A stretch of DNA of 64,000 nucleotides, from positions 682,001 through 746,000 of the forward strand of contig NZ_CP121679.1 of assembly GCF_029760895.1 (NCBI RefSeq), given 5' to 3'. The notes under the pieces are model-generated. The model made no database searches. It was given only the letters and a program-made list of their open reading frames with translations, and was not told where the DNA came from. Positions 47,681 through 56,772 of the stretch are shown piece after piece (position 1 is the stretch's first letter; each line of letters opens with the position of its first letter). The position numbers and the translations under genes are program-made. This DNA is from Ancylobacter sp. WKF20 (GTDB lineage: Bacteria > Pseudomonadota > Alphaproteobacteria > Rhizobiales > Xanthobacteraceae).

Positions 47681-48307
47681 ATGACCCGTTTCACCCGTTT
47701 CGTCGGCGGCCTCGCGCTCGCCGCGGCGCTTGCCGCTCCGCTGGCCAGCCCGGCCTCGGCGCAGACCGACCTCACCAACCAGCAGATCCTTCAGGGGCTG
47801 TCGGGCGTCACCAACAATGACCCCTCGCTCACCGTCGAGCTGCTGCGCAAGATGGCGCAGGACGCCGTCGCCGCGAACAAGCCGCTGTCGCTCGACAAGT
47901 CCGCGATCGCCAAGCTGCTCGACAAGCTGGCGCAGATCACGGTGCAGATTCAGTTCGCGCTGAACTCGTCGATCATCCGGCCGGAGTCCTATGAGACGCT
48001 GGGCGCGATCGCCGACGCGCTGCACCACCCGATCCTGTGGAACTACAAGTTCGTCGTCGTCGGCAACACCGACACGACCGGCACGCGCGCCTACAACCTG
48101 AAGCTCAGCCAGGAGCGCGCCGACGCCATCGTCCAGGCGCTCGTGGTGGTCTATCAGGTCTCGCCGGACCGTCTGCAGGCGCTCGGCCTCGGCCAGGAGG
48201 CGCTTCAGGTGCCCTCCAAGCCCGAGGATCCGATCAACCGCCGCGTGCAGATCTTCAACATCGGCACGCTGGGCCCGATGCCGAAGGCCGTCACCAACCC
48301 GCAGTGA
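47681..48307 (+). CDS. OmpA family protein
   Basis: 208 residues. A signal peptide (TRFVGGLALAAALAAPLASP, cleavage after ASA near residue 27) is followed by about 60 residues of helical sequence and then the OmpA/Pal peptidoglycan-binding domain (about 95-200). The core NTDTTGTRAYNLKLSQERADAI matches the family, except that the usual His before Thr-Asp is Asn. The ligand Asp and Arg (NRRVQIF) remain. There is no beta-barrel, so this is a periplasmic or lipid-independent peptidoglycan-binding protein. It follows the Cys-repeat protein at 29 bp. Confidence 0.88.
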   Translation: MTRFTRFVGGLALAAALAAPLASPASAQTDLTNQQILQGLSGVTNNDPSLTVELLRKMAQDAVAANKPLSLDKSAIAKLLDKLAQITVQIQFALNSSIIRPESYETLGAIADALHHPILWNYKFVVVGNTDTTGTRAYNLKLSQERADAIVQALVVVYQVSPDRLQALGLGQEALQVPSKPEDPINRRVQIFNIGTLGPMPKAVTNPQ

Positions 48308-48440
48308 TGCGCGGCTGACCGCCGACGCGTGACCCGAAGGGCGGGGGCGGCGCTCCCGCTTTTCCTGTGCTACCAAGGCCGGCCGGTTCGCTCGAGGGCG
48401 TTCCGCCGGCCTTTCCTTTTTGAAAACCAGAGTTTGTCAG

Positions 48441-48782
48441 ATGAGCATCAAGAGAATCGAGATCGGCCCGCGCATGAGCCAGGCGGTGGTGCACGGCTCC
48501 GTTGCCTACCTCGCCGGCCAGGTCGCGCTGGGCGATGGCGTCGCCGCCCAGACCAAGGGCGTGCTCGAGCAGATTGACGCGCTGCTGGCCGCCGCCGGCA
48601 CCGACAAGACCAAGATCCTCGCCGCCACCATCTATCTCGCCGACATCTCGAAGTTCGGCGAGATGAACGCGGTGTGGGACAGCTGGGTCGCCGCCGGCCA
48701 CACCCCGGCCCGCGCCACGGTCGAGGCCGCGCTGGCCACCCCGGATTATCTGGTCGAGATCGTCGTCACCGCCGCCGTCTGA
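48441..48782 (+). CDS. RidA family protein (enamine/imine deaminase)
   Basis: 113 residues, YjgF/YER057c/UK114 fold. Conserved features are IGPRMSQAVVHGSVAYLAGQVA at the N-terminus and the substrate-binding arginine in the block TPARATVEAALATPDYLVEIVVTA. RidA hydrolyses reactive 2-aminoacrylate and related imines. Subgroup assignment (RidA versus Rid1-7) is not possible by eye. ATG 48441 starts the gene in a 133 bp gap after the OmpA gene. A terminator follows at 48803-48836. Confidence 0.92.
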   Translation: MSIKRIEIGPRMSQAVVHGSVAYLAGQVALGDGVAAQTKGVLEQIDALLAAAGTDKTKILAATIYLADISKFGEMNAVWDSWVAAGHTPARATVEAALATPDYLVEIVVTAAV

Positions 48783-48802
48783 TCGGCGCCTGCGACAACA
48801 AA

Positions 48803-48836
48803 AACGGCCCCGTCCTGCGACGGGGCCGTTCTCGTT
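48803..48836 (+). terminator. Rho-independent terminator after the RidA gene
   Basis: Stem AACGGCCCCGTC with GACGGGGCCGTT around the loop CTGC, followed by CTCGTTT, 20 bp past the stop codon. An A-rich run before the stem lets it serve the convergent transporter gene as well. Confidence 0.85.
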
Positions 48837-48895
48837 TGGGCGGTTCTCGTGTGTGCCGGCGGCACCCGGAGGCGCCGCCGGAGATGTGCGTCGGA

Positions 48896-50569
48896 CTAGT
48901 GCCAGTCGTCGAGATTGCGGTTCTTGGTCTCCGGCAGGAAGATGACGCCGATCACCACGGTCATCAGAGCGACGATGATCGGGTACCACAGGCCGGAGAA
49001 GATGTTGCCGGTGGCCGCCACGATGGCGAAGGCGGTGGGCGGCAGGAAGCCGCCGAACCAGCCATTGCCGATGTGGTAGGGCAGCGACATGCCGGTGTAG
49101 CGGATGCGGGTCGGGAAGAGTTCGACCAGCAGCGCGGCGATCGGGCCGTAGACCATCGTCACATAGAGCACGAGGACGAAGAGAAGGCCGATCAGGGTGA
49201 GGGTGCGCTGGTCGCTCAGCACGCCGGCAATGGTCGGCTGCTTCACGATGCTGGCGTCACCCGCCTTGGGGTAGCCCGCGCCCTGCGCCGCCGCGACGAT
49301 GGCCGCGCCGACCTTGTCGGTATCGGGGATGGTGACCGCCGTGCCATTGACCGTTGCGGCGGTCGCGGAGCCGGCGGGGCCGGGCACCAGCTCGTAATGC
49401 ATCGAGTTGGTCGCCAGCGTGCGGCGGTAGACGTCGCAAGGCCGGGTGAAGACGCGCACGCCCACCGGGTCGAACAGCGTGCCGCACTGCTCCGGATCGG
49501 CGGCGATCTGGATCTTCACCGTCTCCGTCGCCTCGATGAGCTTCGGATTGGCGACGCGGGCGATGTTCTCGAACAGCGGGAAGTAGGTCACGGCGGCGAT
49601 GAGGCAGCCGGCGATGAGGATCGGCTTGCGGCCGATCTTGTCCGACAGCCAGCCGAACAGGATGAAGAACGGCGTGCCGATGAGCAGCGAGGCGGCGATC
49701 AGCAGATTCGCCGTTGTGCCGTCGACCTTCAATGTCTGTGTAAGGAAGAACAGCGCGTAGAACTGGCCGGTGTACCAGACCACCGCCTGGCCGGCCGTGC
49801 CGCCGAACAGGGCGATCAGCGCGATCTTGGCGTTGGACCAGCGGCCGAAGGCCTCGGTCAGCGGCGCCTTGGAGCGGGTGCCCTCCGCCTTCATCTTCTG
49901 GAAGGCCGGAGATTCGCTCAGCTGCAGGCGGATCCAGATCGAGAAGCCGAGCAGGATGATCGACAGCAGGAACGGAACGCGCCAGCCCCAGGCGTTGAAG
50001 TCTTCCGGCGACATGGACAGGCGCAGGGTCAGGATGACCAGCAGCGACAGGAACAGGCCGACCGTCGCGGTGGTCTGGATCCACGAGGTATAGAAGCCGC
50101 GGCGCCCGTGCGGGGCATGCTCGGCCACATAGGTCGCGGCGCCGCCATACTCACCGCCGAGCGCGAGGCCCTGGGCGAGGCGGCAGATGATGAAGATCAC
50201 CGGCGCGGCATAGCCGATCGTGTCATAGCCGGGCAGCAGGCCGACCACGAAGGTGGCGATGCCCATGAGCGTCATGGTGACGAGGAAGGTGTATTTGCGG
50301 CCGATGAGGTCGCCGAGGCGGCCGAAGAAAAGCGCGCCGAACGGGCGGACGGCGAAGCCGGCGGCAAAGCCGAACAGAACGAAGATGAACTTGGCCGTGT
50401 CATTGCTGCCGGGCACGAAGGTCATCGCGATGTTCGCGGCCAGCGAGCCCGCGAGATAGAAATCATACCACTCGAAGACCGTGCCGGCGGAGGAGGCGAT
50501 AATAACCTTCCTCTCTTCCTTGGTCATGGGCGCCGCCTTGGCGGGCGCCCCTCCCGTCGTTACGCTCAT
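48896..50569 (-). CDS. MHS-type major facilitator (metabolite:proton symporter) with a large loop
   Basis: 557 residues, about 120 more than ordinary MHS/ProP-type permeases. The family hallmarks are FEWYDFYLAGSLAA (residues 32-45), the motif GRLGDLIGRKYTFL, the long GLALGGEYGGAATYVAEHAP segment and a second WLSDKIGRKPILIAG motif. Between the latter and the next membrane segment lies an extra stretch of about 120 residues (334-453) with Cys362 and Cys378. The transported solute is unknown (dicarboxylate, osmolyte or aromatic acid are possible). A palindrome sits upstream at 50639-50654. Confidence 0.9.
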   Translation of the reverse strand: MSVTTGGAPAKAAPMTKEERKVIIASSAGTVFEWYDFYLAGSLAANIAMTFVPGSNDTAKFIFVLFGFAAGFAVRPFGALFFGRLGDLIGRKYTFLVTMTLMGIATFVVGLLPGYDTIGYAAPVIFIICRLAQGLALGGEYGGAATYVAEHAPHGRRGFYTSWIQTTATVGLFLSLLVILTLRLSMSPEDFNAWGWRVPFLLSIILLGFSIWIRLQLSESPAFQKMKAEGTRSKAPLTEAFGRWSNAKIALIALFGGTAGQAVVWYTGQFYALFFLTQTLKVDGTTANLLIAASLLIGTPFFILFGWLSDKIGRKPILIAGCLIAAVTYFPLFENIARVANPKLIEATETVKIQIAADPEQCGTLFDPVGVRVFTRPCDVYRRTLATNSMHYELVPGPAGSATAATVNGTAVTIPDTDKVGAAIVAAAQGAGYPKAGDASIVKQPTIAGVLSDQRTLTLIGLLFVLVLYVTMVYGPIAALLVELFPTRIRYTGMSLPYHIGNGWFGGFLPPTAFAIVAATGNIFSGLWYPIIVALMTVVIGVIFLPETKNRNLDDWH

Positions 50570-50920
50570 GGTGTCGTCCCTTCCCCAGAAAAATCGCGTG
50601 AAAGTGCGTTCGCGCATCGCCGCGATGCACGTTAAAAACACCAGGCTCCTGGTGGAGCCGTGTCAGTATTTGCCGAACGATCTTGTGAGTTCCTCTGGGA
50701 ACACCGTCGCTCGGGTCGTTTCCTCCCGAAAGCGGCCCGCGTGAGAGCGTTTGCGGCGCCGGTCCCGGATGTTGGCGCGCGGAATTCTTGCGTTCCGCCA
50801 CTGCCTCAAAGGAAAGCTTGGCGAAAACGTAACCGTTTGACGATTGGCAATTGGTCGTAACAGCGGCTCTTCCGCCTTGCGGAAGAATTGTGCCGGCTCA
50901 GCGTGCGGTAATTCTGGCGC
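50570..50920. other. Non-coding stretch between the MHS transporter and rlmB
   Basis: 351 bp without a supported gene, holding the transporter's promoter region. It includes a 16-bp palindrome (50639-50654) and a short stem TCTTCCGC-CTT-GCGGAAGA (50868-50886) just past the rlmB stop codon, with no T-tract. Confidence 0.6.
50639..50654. promoter_or_regulatory. Palindrome upstream of the MHS transporter gene
   Basis: CACCAGG-CT-CCTGGTG is a 16-bp sequence with perfect 7-bp arms and a 2-base centre, 70 bp before the transporter start. A 2-base loop cannot fold as RNA, so this would be a DNA operator. No regulator gene is adjacent. Confidence 0.4.
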
Positions 50921-51823
50921 TCAGCCGGCGGGCTGGCCAATGGCGCGCCGCGCGATATGCAGGGCGAGGACGGCGGCGTTCGACACGTTGAGGCTGACGA
51001 TGGCGCCGGGCAGGTCGATGCGCGCGAGCGTGTCGCAGGTCTGGCGGGTGAGCTGGCGCAGCCCCTTGCCCTCGGCGCCGAGCACCAGCGCGACCGGACG
51101 GCGCAGCGGCGTGTCGACGAGGTCCGCCGGCCCCTCGCTATCGAGGCCAACCACTTGAACGCCACTGTCTTTCAGCTCTTCGAGGGCACGGGCGAGATTG
51201 CCGACGAAGCAGAACGGCACATGCTCCAGCCCGCCGCTGGCGCTCTTGGCCAGTACGCCCGTGGCGGCCGGGCTGTGGCGCGCGGTGGTGATGATCGCGC
51301 CGACCTTCAGCGCCGCCGCCGAGCGCACGATGGCGCCGACATTGTGCGGGTCGGTGATCTGGTCGAGCACCAGCACGAGGTCGTTCTCGGCCGCGTCCAC
51401 GAGCTTCAGCGAGGGCAGGGGATCGCACTCGGCAAAAAGCCCCTGATGCACCGCATCCGGCCCCACAAGGCGGTCGATCTCGCCGGGGCGTACCTGTTCG
51501 GGGGTGACCTTGAGCGGAATCGATTCGTCCTCGAGCCGCTTCAGCGCGTTTTCGGTCGCCATCAGCCGGCGCACCTTGCGGCGCGGATTGCGCAGGGCTT
51601 CCACCACGCTGTGCCAGCCATAGAGGATGGCGACATCGTCCGGCCATTCGCCGAAGGGGCGCCCGGCCGGCCGGGGGCGAGCCCCGCCCTTGCTGCCGCC
51701 ACCCTTGCTGAAGCCGCCGCCCCCACCATAACCGCCGCCGAATACCTTGCCGCCGCCACGGCCAAAGCCGGGCTTTGCGGGGCGGGCGGGACGGTCGGAC
51801 GGGGGTTTGGGACGGTCGTTCAT
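50921..51823 (-). CDS. rlmB: 23S rRNA 2'-O-methyltransferase RlmB-type (TrmH family)
   Basis: 300 residues of the SPOUT class. After a Gly-rich N-terminal extension (GFGRGGGKVFGGGYGGGGGF, residues 19-38) comes the substrate-binding domain (ILYGWHSVVEALRNPRRKV) and then the trefoil-knot methyltransferase domain with LDQITDPHNVGAIVRSAAA, LVLGAEGKGLRQL and the SLNVSNAAVLALH C-terminal motif. It is expected to methylate G2251 of 23S rRNA by similarity to E. coli RlmB. The Gly-rich extension is unusual and may help RNA binding. It diverges from the tRNA-Tyr/tRNA-Gly pair. Confidence 0.9.
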   Translation of the reverse strand: MNDRPKPPSDRPARPAKPGFGRGGGKVFGGGYGGGGGFSKGGGSKGGARPRPAGRPFGEWPDDVAILYGWHSVVEALRNPRRKVRRLMATENALKRLEDESIPLKVTPEQVRPGEIDRLVGPDAVHQGLFAECDPLPSLKLVDAAENDLVLVLDQITDPHNVGAIVRSAAALKVGAIITTARHSPAATGVLAKSASGGLEHVPFCFVGNLARALEELKDSGVQVVGLDSEGPADLVDTPLRRPVALVLGAEGKGLRQLTRQTCDTLARIDLPGAIVSLNVSNAAVLALHIARRAIGQPAG

Positions 51824-52069
51824 GCCGCCTTCTGTCATGCCGCGCGGCGCTTGGCAATTTGCCGTGCGGGCGCGCGCCACTTGTCAGGCGGGCGCGCCAT
51901 GCGGGGCGAGGTTGTCCACCGCCGCGGTGACGGCTTGGCGGGCGGGGTTGACAGGGCAGGGGCACCCCACCATAAAGCGCGCCGCACGGTGACGGCGCAT
52001 CCTGATGTGTTGTCACCGACGGCCGTAACGGCCGGTGGTCGATGCCCTCGCGGCGCGACCGACGTGCGA

Positions 52070-52154
52070 GGGGGAGTGTCCCGAGCGGCAAAGGGGGCGG
52101 ACTGTAAATCCGCTGGCTATGCCTTCGTAGGTTCGAGTCCTACCTCCCCCACCA
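52070..52154 (+). tRNA. tRNA-Tyr (anticodon GTA)
   Basis: Acceptor GGGGGAG with CTCCCCC, anticodon loop CTGTAAA (GTA), a variable arm of about 13 bases (GGCTATGCCTTCG), T-arm GTAGGTTCGAGTCCTAC, and the CCA end encoded in the DNA. The long extra arm is normal for bacterial tRNA-Tyr. It heads the tRNA-Tyr/tRNA-Gly pair that usually precedes tufB. Confidence 0.95.
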
Positions 52155-52186
52155 CGTCGCTCTCCGCTATGCTTGCCTCGGCCCTC

Positions 52187-52260
52187 GCGGGTGTAGCTCA
52201 ATGGTAGAGCAACAGCCTTCCAAGCTGATGACGAGGGTTCGATTCCCTTCACCCGCTCCA
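52187..52260 (+). tRNA. tRNA-Gly (anticodon TCC)
   Basis: Acceptor GCGGGTG with CACCCGC, D-arm AGCTCAATGGTAGAGC, anticodon loop CTTCCAA (TCC), T-arm GAGGGTTCGATTCCCTTC and an encoded CCA end. It follows tRNA-Tyr by 32 bp, so both are probably processed from one transcript. Confidence 0.95.
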
Positions 52261-52304
52261 GCCCTCATCGCGTCGTCTGATGGCCGCTCGCCGTTGAGGG
52301 ATGA

Positions 52305-52943
52305 TCAGGACGAATCACCAACCGTGCCGTTGATTGCCGGCAGGCGCGTGTCGGCGGCGCAGGCCAAGGCATCAAACGCCTTCTGAACGCAGGTCGCCAG
52401 CGACGCGGCGCTATCCGTCTCCACCCATTGGTCCATGCCGAGCCGCAGGGCGCCAACCGCCATCATCGCCGCCGCCTGCAGATGCGGGAGGTGATGAGGC
52501 GCCGGCCAGACGCGCCGCAAGGCCTCGACGATCGCCATTTCAAGCTGGCGCAGGCGCACGAGCCGCCCGGCATTGAGCTCATCGGCGCCGTGCAGAAAGC
52601 GGGCCGTCTCCACTGCGAGATTGGCGTCGATCGCGCCGGCGAAGTCGATCATGCCGGCTTTGAGCAAGCTCAGCGGCGGCTGGTCGGGCCGGCCGGCGGC
52701 TATGCCCGCCACGAGCGCCTCCAGAAAGCGGTCGATATGCTGGAAGACGATCTCCTCCTTGCTGGCGACGTAGGAGAAGATCGACCGCCGCGAAATGCCC
52801 GCTGCTGCCGCGATGTCGTCCAGCGTGGTCGCGCCATAGCCCTTCGCCAGAAACAGCTGAAGCGCCGCCTCGCGCAGCCGCTCCTGCGTCTGATGGCGCT
52901 TCAGCGCGCGCAGCCCTGTCGACGTTCGGGCCGTGTCCGCCAT
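52305..52943 (-). CDS. TetR/AcrR family transcriptional regulator
   Basis: 212 residues. The N-terminal helix-turn-helix is clear (RLREAALQLFLAKGYGATTLDDIAAAAGISRRSIFSYVASKEEIV, about residues 22-65). The C-terminal 145 residues form the ligand-binding helical domain, which does not match a specific ligand class. It diverges from a DUF3313 lipoprotein gene, and the gap between them holds a near-perfect 18-bp palindrome at 53053-53070. It therefore probably represses itself and that gene. The start at 52943 is chosen because the upstream in-frame stretch (MRRVGQKRGEP) is charged and non-conserved. Confidence 0.92.
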   Translation of the reverse strand: MADTARTSTGLRALKRHQTQERLREAALQLFLAKGYGATTLDDIAAAAGISRRSIFSYVASKEEIVFQHIDRFLEALVAGIAAGRPDQPPLSLLKAGMIDFAGAIDANLAVETARFLHGADELNAGRLVRLRQLEMAIVEALRRVWPAPHHLPHLQAAAMMAVGALRLGMDQWVETDSAASLATCVQKAFDALACAADTRLPAINGTVGDSS

Positions 52944-53045
52944 CGTTCTCGGCTCCCCGCGCTTCTGCCCGACGCGCCGCACCGGCCGCGCTCACGGGTC
53001 ATCTGACCTTTGGACGACCTACGCCACAGATCGGCCATAGACAAC

Positions 53046-53070
53046 TTGCACCGAGTGCAAACTTGCACTC
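53046..53070. promoter_or_regulatory. Operator-like palindrome for the TetR regulator
   Basis: Two overlapping symmetries: TTGCA-CCGAG-TGCAA at 53046-53060 and GAGTGCAA-AC-TTGCACTC at 53053-53070 (8-bp arms, 2-base centre). TetR-family operators are usually such 16-20 bp palindromes placed over one promoter of a divergent pair. It lies about 107 bp before the lipoprotein start and about 105 bp before the regulator start. Confidence 0.75.
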
Positions 53071-53177
53071 AGTTGGTTGGTTCCATGATGATGATCAGCG
53101 CAGATCCGGGCCGGGAGCGGGCGGGCGGCGAGAGGGTTGGTCCGCCGGCCACCGCAGCGCGGGGTGTCCCTCCGCCC

Positions 53178-54017
53178 ATGGACGGCGTGCGGGCGATGCG
53201 CGTGCTGGGGCTGATGGCGGGGCTGGCGGTCGGCGGCTGTGCCAATGCGCCGCTCGAGCAGGGTGGCACGCTGTCCTCCTATGCCGACCTCAAGCCGTCC
53301 AACGGCGTGCTCACCCAAGCTGCGCTGCGCGCCAACAAGGAGCAGGTGCTGGCCGCCCGCACGGTGCGCATCGTGCCGACGCGCTTCACCCCGGCGGCGC
53401 TGGAGGTGCCGTTCACCGACAAGCAGCGCGCGCTTGTTGCCAATGCCGTTGACCGCGCCCTCTGCGCCGGACTCAGCGAGCGCTTCGAGGTCGTGGCGGC
53501 CGATCAGCCTGCTGACCTCACCGTGCGGGCGAGCGTTACGCACATCACCCGTACCGACGCCACCATGGTCGCCGTTTCCAAGGGGCTCGGCATCGCCAAG
53601 AGCGTTGTGCTGCCGGATGTGATCGCCCCGACGCCGCGCCTGCCCATCGGGCTCGGCAGCCTTTCCATGGAGGCCGGCGCCTACGGGCCGAGCGGCGATC
53701 AGGTCGTGGCGATGACCTGGGCGCGTGGCGCCAGCGCGCTGGTTGGTGCCTCGCGCGCGGCGGAGGAGGGCGACGCCTATGTCCTCGCCGCCGAGTTCGG
53801 CGCCGATTTCAGCAGGCTGGTGGCGACCGGCGACACACCATTCGGAAAAATGCCGGACCTGCCCTCGGCCGAGAAGATCGGCGCGGCATTGAAGGGCACG
53901 CCGAAACATCCCGCCTGTGCCGCTTTTGGCCGCACGCCGGGCTTTGCTGACATGGTTGGCGACGGTCTCGGGTTGCCGCCCGACTGGACCGACAAGGGCG
54001 CAGCGCCGGCACCCTGA
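53178..54017 (+). CDS. DUF3313 family lipoprotein
   Basis: 279 residues. A lipobox (GLAVGGC, Cys21) follows a short hydrophobic stretch, so the protein is probably acylated and may reach the outer membrane. The body contains VLTQAALRANKEQVLAARTVRIVPTRF and DLTVRASVTHITRTDATM, matching DUF3313 proteins of unknown function. It lies between a divergent TetR gene and tuf, probably as the TetR target. ATG at 53196 (MRVLG) or an upstream start near 53085 are alternatives; the lipobox distance supports 53178 or 53196. Confidence 0.8.
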   Translation: MDGVRAMRVLGLMAGLAVGGCANAPLEQGGTLSSYADLKPSNGVLTQAALRANKEQVLAARTVRIVPTRFTPAALEVPFTDKQRALVANAVDRALCAGLSERFEVVAADQPADLTVRASVTHITRTDATMVAVSKGLGIAKSVVLPDVIAPTPRLPIGLGSLSMEAGAYGPSGDQVVAMTWARGASALVGASRAAEEGDAYVLAAEFGADFSRLVATGDTPFGKMPDLPSAEKIGAALKGTPKHPACAAFGRTPGFADMVGDGLGLPPDWTDKGAAPAP

Positions 54018-54082
54018 GGGCGGGGATCGCCCGTCTCTCCCCGACATCGCGGGACAGCGACGCCACAATTGCCGTGTGGCAC

Positions 54083-54111
54083 TTGCGGAATTCTAGGAAA
54101 CCGCCTATCCC
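54083..54111 (+). promoter_or_regulatory. Candidate sigma-70-type promoter of tuf
   Basis: TTGCGG (54083-54088), a 17-bp spacer, then TATCCC (54106-54111), 46 bp before the tuf start codon. It is weakly matched at the -10 but sensibly placed. Confidence 0.35.
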
Positions 54112-54156
54112 ACGCCCCGATTTTCGCGGCCCGTATGTCGCTGAAGGAAACGAGTT

Positions 54157-55347
<1,191 letters not shown>

Positions 55348-55593
55348 TGATCCGCGGGGCGCTCCGGCGCCTCGCCCGAGACCCGCGCCAGCCACTGGCG
55401 CGGGTCTCGTCGTCTTCGGCGCCTGCCGATGACACGCCGATCGAGATTCGGGCCGTCAGTTCCGTGTCTTGGAGTTCCCCGCCGGCACGTCTTCCACACA
55501 GCCGGATGTGGAGCGAGGCGTCTGATCCGCTCTCCTCTCTTTACACGGGATGGACGGATCAACTAGGAAGACGCGGTCCGCGACGCGGACTGT

Positions 55594-55670
55594 AGGAGTG
55601 TAGCTCAACTGGTTAGAGCACCGGTCTCCAAAACCGGGGGTTGGGGGTTCGAGTCCCTCCACTCCTGCCA
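55594..55670 (+). tRNA. tRNA-Trp (anticodon CCA)
   Basis: Acceptor AGGAGTG with CACTCCT, D-arm AGCTCAACTGGTTAGAGC, anticodon loop CTCCAAA (CCA), T-arm GGGGGTTCGAGTCCCTC and a 3' GCCA end. It sits between tuf and secE, the usual place in alphaproteobacteria. Confidence 0.95.
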
Positions 55671-55848
55671 CCCTCTCCGCCGGTGGCAGGCAAGGCAGCA
55701 AACGTCCCTTTGACGCGAAGCCGCTTTGCGGGCTATACGCCCGCTTCGCGCGTTTGGACGAACCGATCGCGGAAGGGCCCTCCCGGATCCTTCGCGACAC
55801 ACACAGGTGGCGGCGCGGCCCCTGCCACAGAGGCGTTTCGAGACGAAG

Positions 55849-56046
55849 ATGGCGAAGACGAATCCGGTCGAGTTCTTTCAGCAGGTGCGCGCGGAAGCCC
55901 GCAAGGTCACCTGGCCGACCCGTCGCGAGACGTTGATCACCACCGCCATGGTTTTCGTCATGGTCGTGCTGGCCTCGCTCTTCTTCCTGGTTGCCGACCA
56001 GGTCTTGAGCTTCGTCATCGCGCATATCCTGCAGATCGGTCGTTGA
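55849..56046 (+). CDS. secE: Preprotein translocase subunit SecE
   Basis: 65 residues, the short single-span form. The amphipathic N-terminal helix ([21 protein letters not shown]) with the conserved KVTWPTR motif is followed by one membrane segment (about 33-55). SecE clamps SecY in the Sec channel. ATG 55849 follows GAGACGAAG. It is 12 bp upstream of nusG, the standard secE-nusG pair. Confidence 0.96.
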   Translation: MAKTNPVEFFQQVRAEARKVTWPTRRETLITTAMVFVMVVLASLFFLVADQVLSFVIAHILQIGR

Positions 56047-56057
56047 GGAGACACCCG

Positions 56058-56588
56058 ATGCCGATGCGCTGGTACATCGTCCACGCCTATTCGAACTTCG
56101 AGAAGAAGGTCGCCGATTCCATCAAGGAGCAGGCGGCGCAGCGTGGGCTCACCGATCTGTTCGAGCAGGTGCTGGTTCCGACCGAAAAGGTCGTCGAGGT
56201 GCGCCGTGGCCGCAAGGTCGATGCCGAACGCAAGTTCTTCCCGGGCTATGTGCTGGTGAAGATGGACCTCACCGACGAGGCCTTCCATCTCATCAAGAAC
56301 ACGCCGAAGGTCACCGGCTTCCTCGGCGCCGACAACAAGCCGATGGCGATTCCCGAGCGGGAGGCCATGCGCATCCTGCAGCAGGTTCAGGAAGGCATCG
56401 AGCGCCCGAAGCCCTCGATCAGCTTCGAGGTCGGCGAGACGGTCAAGGTCTCCGACGGCCCGTTCGCCTCGTTCAACGGCATTGTCGAGGAAGTCGACGA
56501 GGGGCGTTCGCGCCTCAAGGTCGCGGTCTCGATCTTCGGCCGTGCCACGCCGGTCGAGCTGGAATTTGGTCAGGTCGAGAAGACCTGA
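56058..56588 (+). CDS. nusG: Transcription termination/antitermination protein NusG
   Basis: 176 residues. The NGN domain (1 to about 110: [29 protein letters not shown]) binds RNA polymerase. The KOW domain (about 122-176: [21 protein letters not shown]) binds Rho or S10. It is essential and linked to secE. The start is ATG 56058 after GAGGAGACACCCG. A terminator at 56618-56650 separates it from the next gene, so the usual run-through into rplK does not occur directly. Confidence 0.97.
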   Translation: MPMRWYIVHAYSNFEKKVADSIKEQAAQRGLTDLFEQVLVPTEKVVEVRRGRKVDAERKFFPGYVLVKMDLTDEAFHLIKNTPKVTGFLGADNKPMAIPEREAMRILQQVQEGIERPKPSISFEVGETVKVSDGPFASFNGIVEEVDEGRSRLKVAVSIFGRATPVELEFGQVEKT

Positions 56589-56617
56589 CACGCCCACTAG
56601 GGCTGAGACGACGTTGC

Positions 56618-56650
56618 ATCCCCGGGCTGGTCCCGGGGATTTTCGTTTTT
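56618..56650 (+). terminator. Rho-independent terminator after nusG
   Basis: Stem ATCCCCGGG (56618-56626) with CCCGGGGAT (56632-56640) and a 5-base loop, followed by TTTCGTTTTT. It is a strong intrinsic terminator 30 bp past the nusG stop. Confidence 0.9.
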
Positions 56651-56772
56651 GACGCCCCGCGCGTCCCCGCACCGGCAATAGCGGGTTAACACCCGCCCGC
56701 GCGCCACGCGCCTAGACTGGTCCTCCATCCGAGGCGGCGACGCCACGCCGCCCGTGATCCAGGGAGGACAAG

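Noticed and set aside
48674..50635. Long open frame antisense to the MHS transporter
   Set aside because: It overlaps the RidA gene end, a terminator and the transporter, and has no protein-like composition.
52187..52304. Integrated element at the tRNA-Gly gene
   Set aside because: No integrase gene and no obvious second copy of the tRNA 3' end was seen nearby, so only the unusual gene pair is reported.
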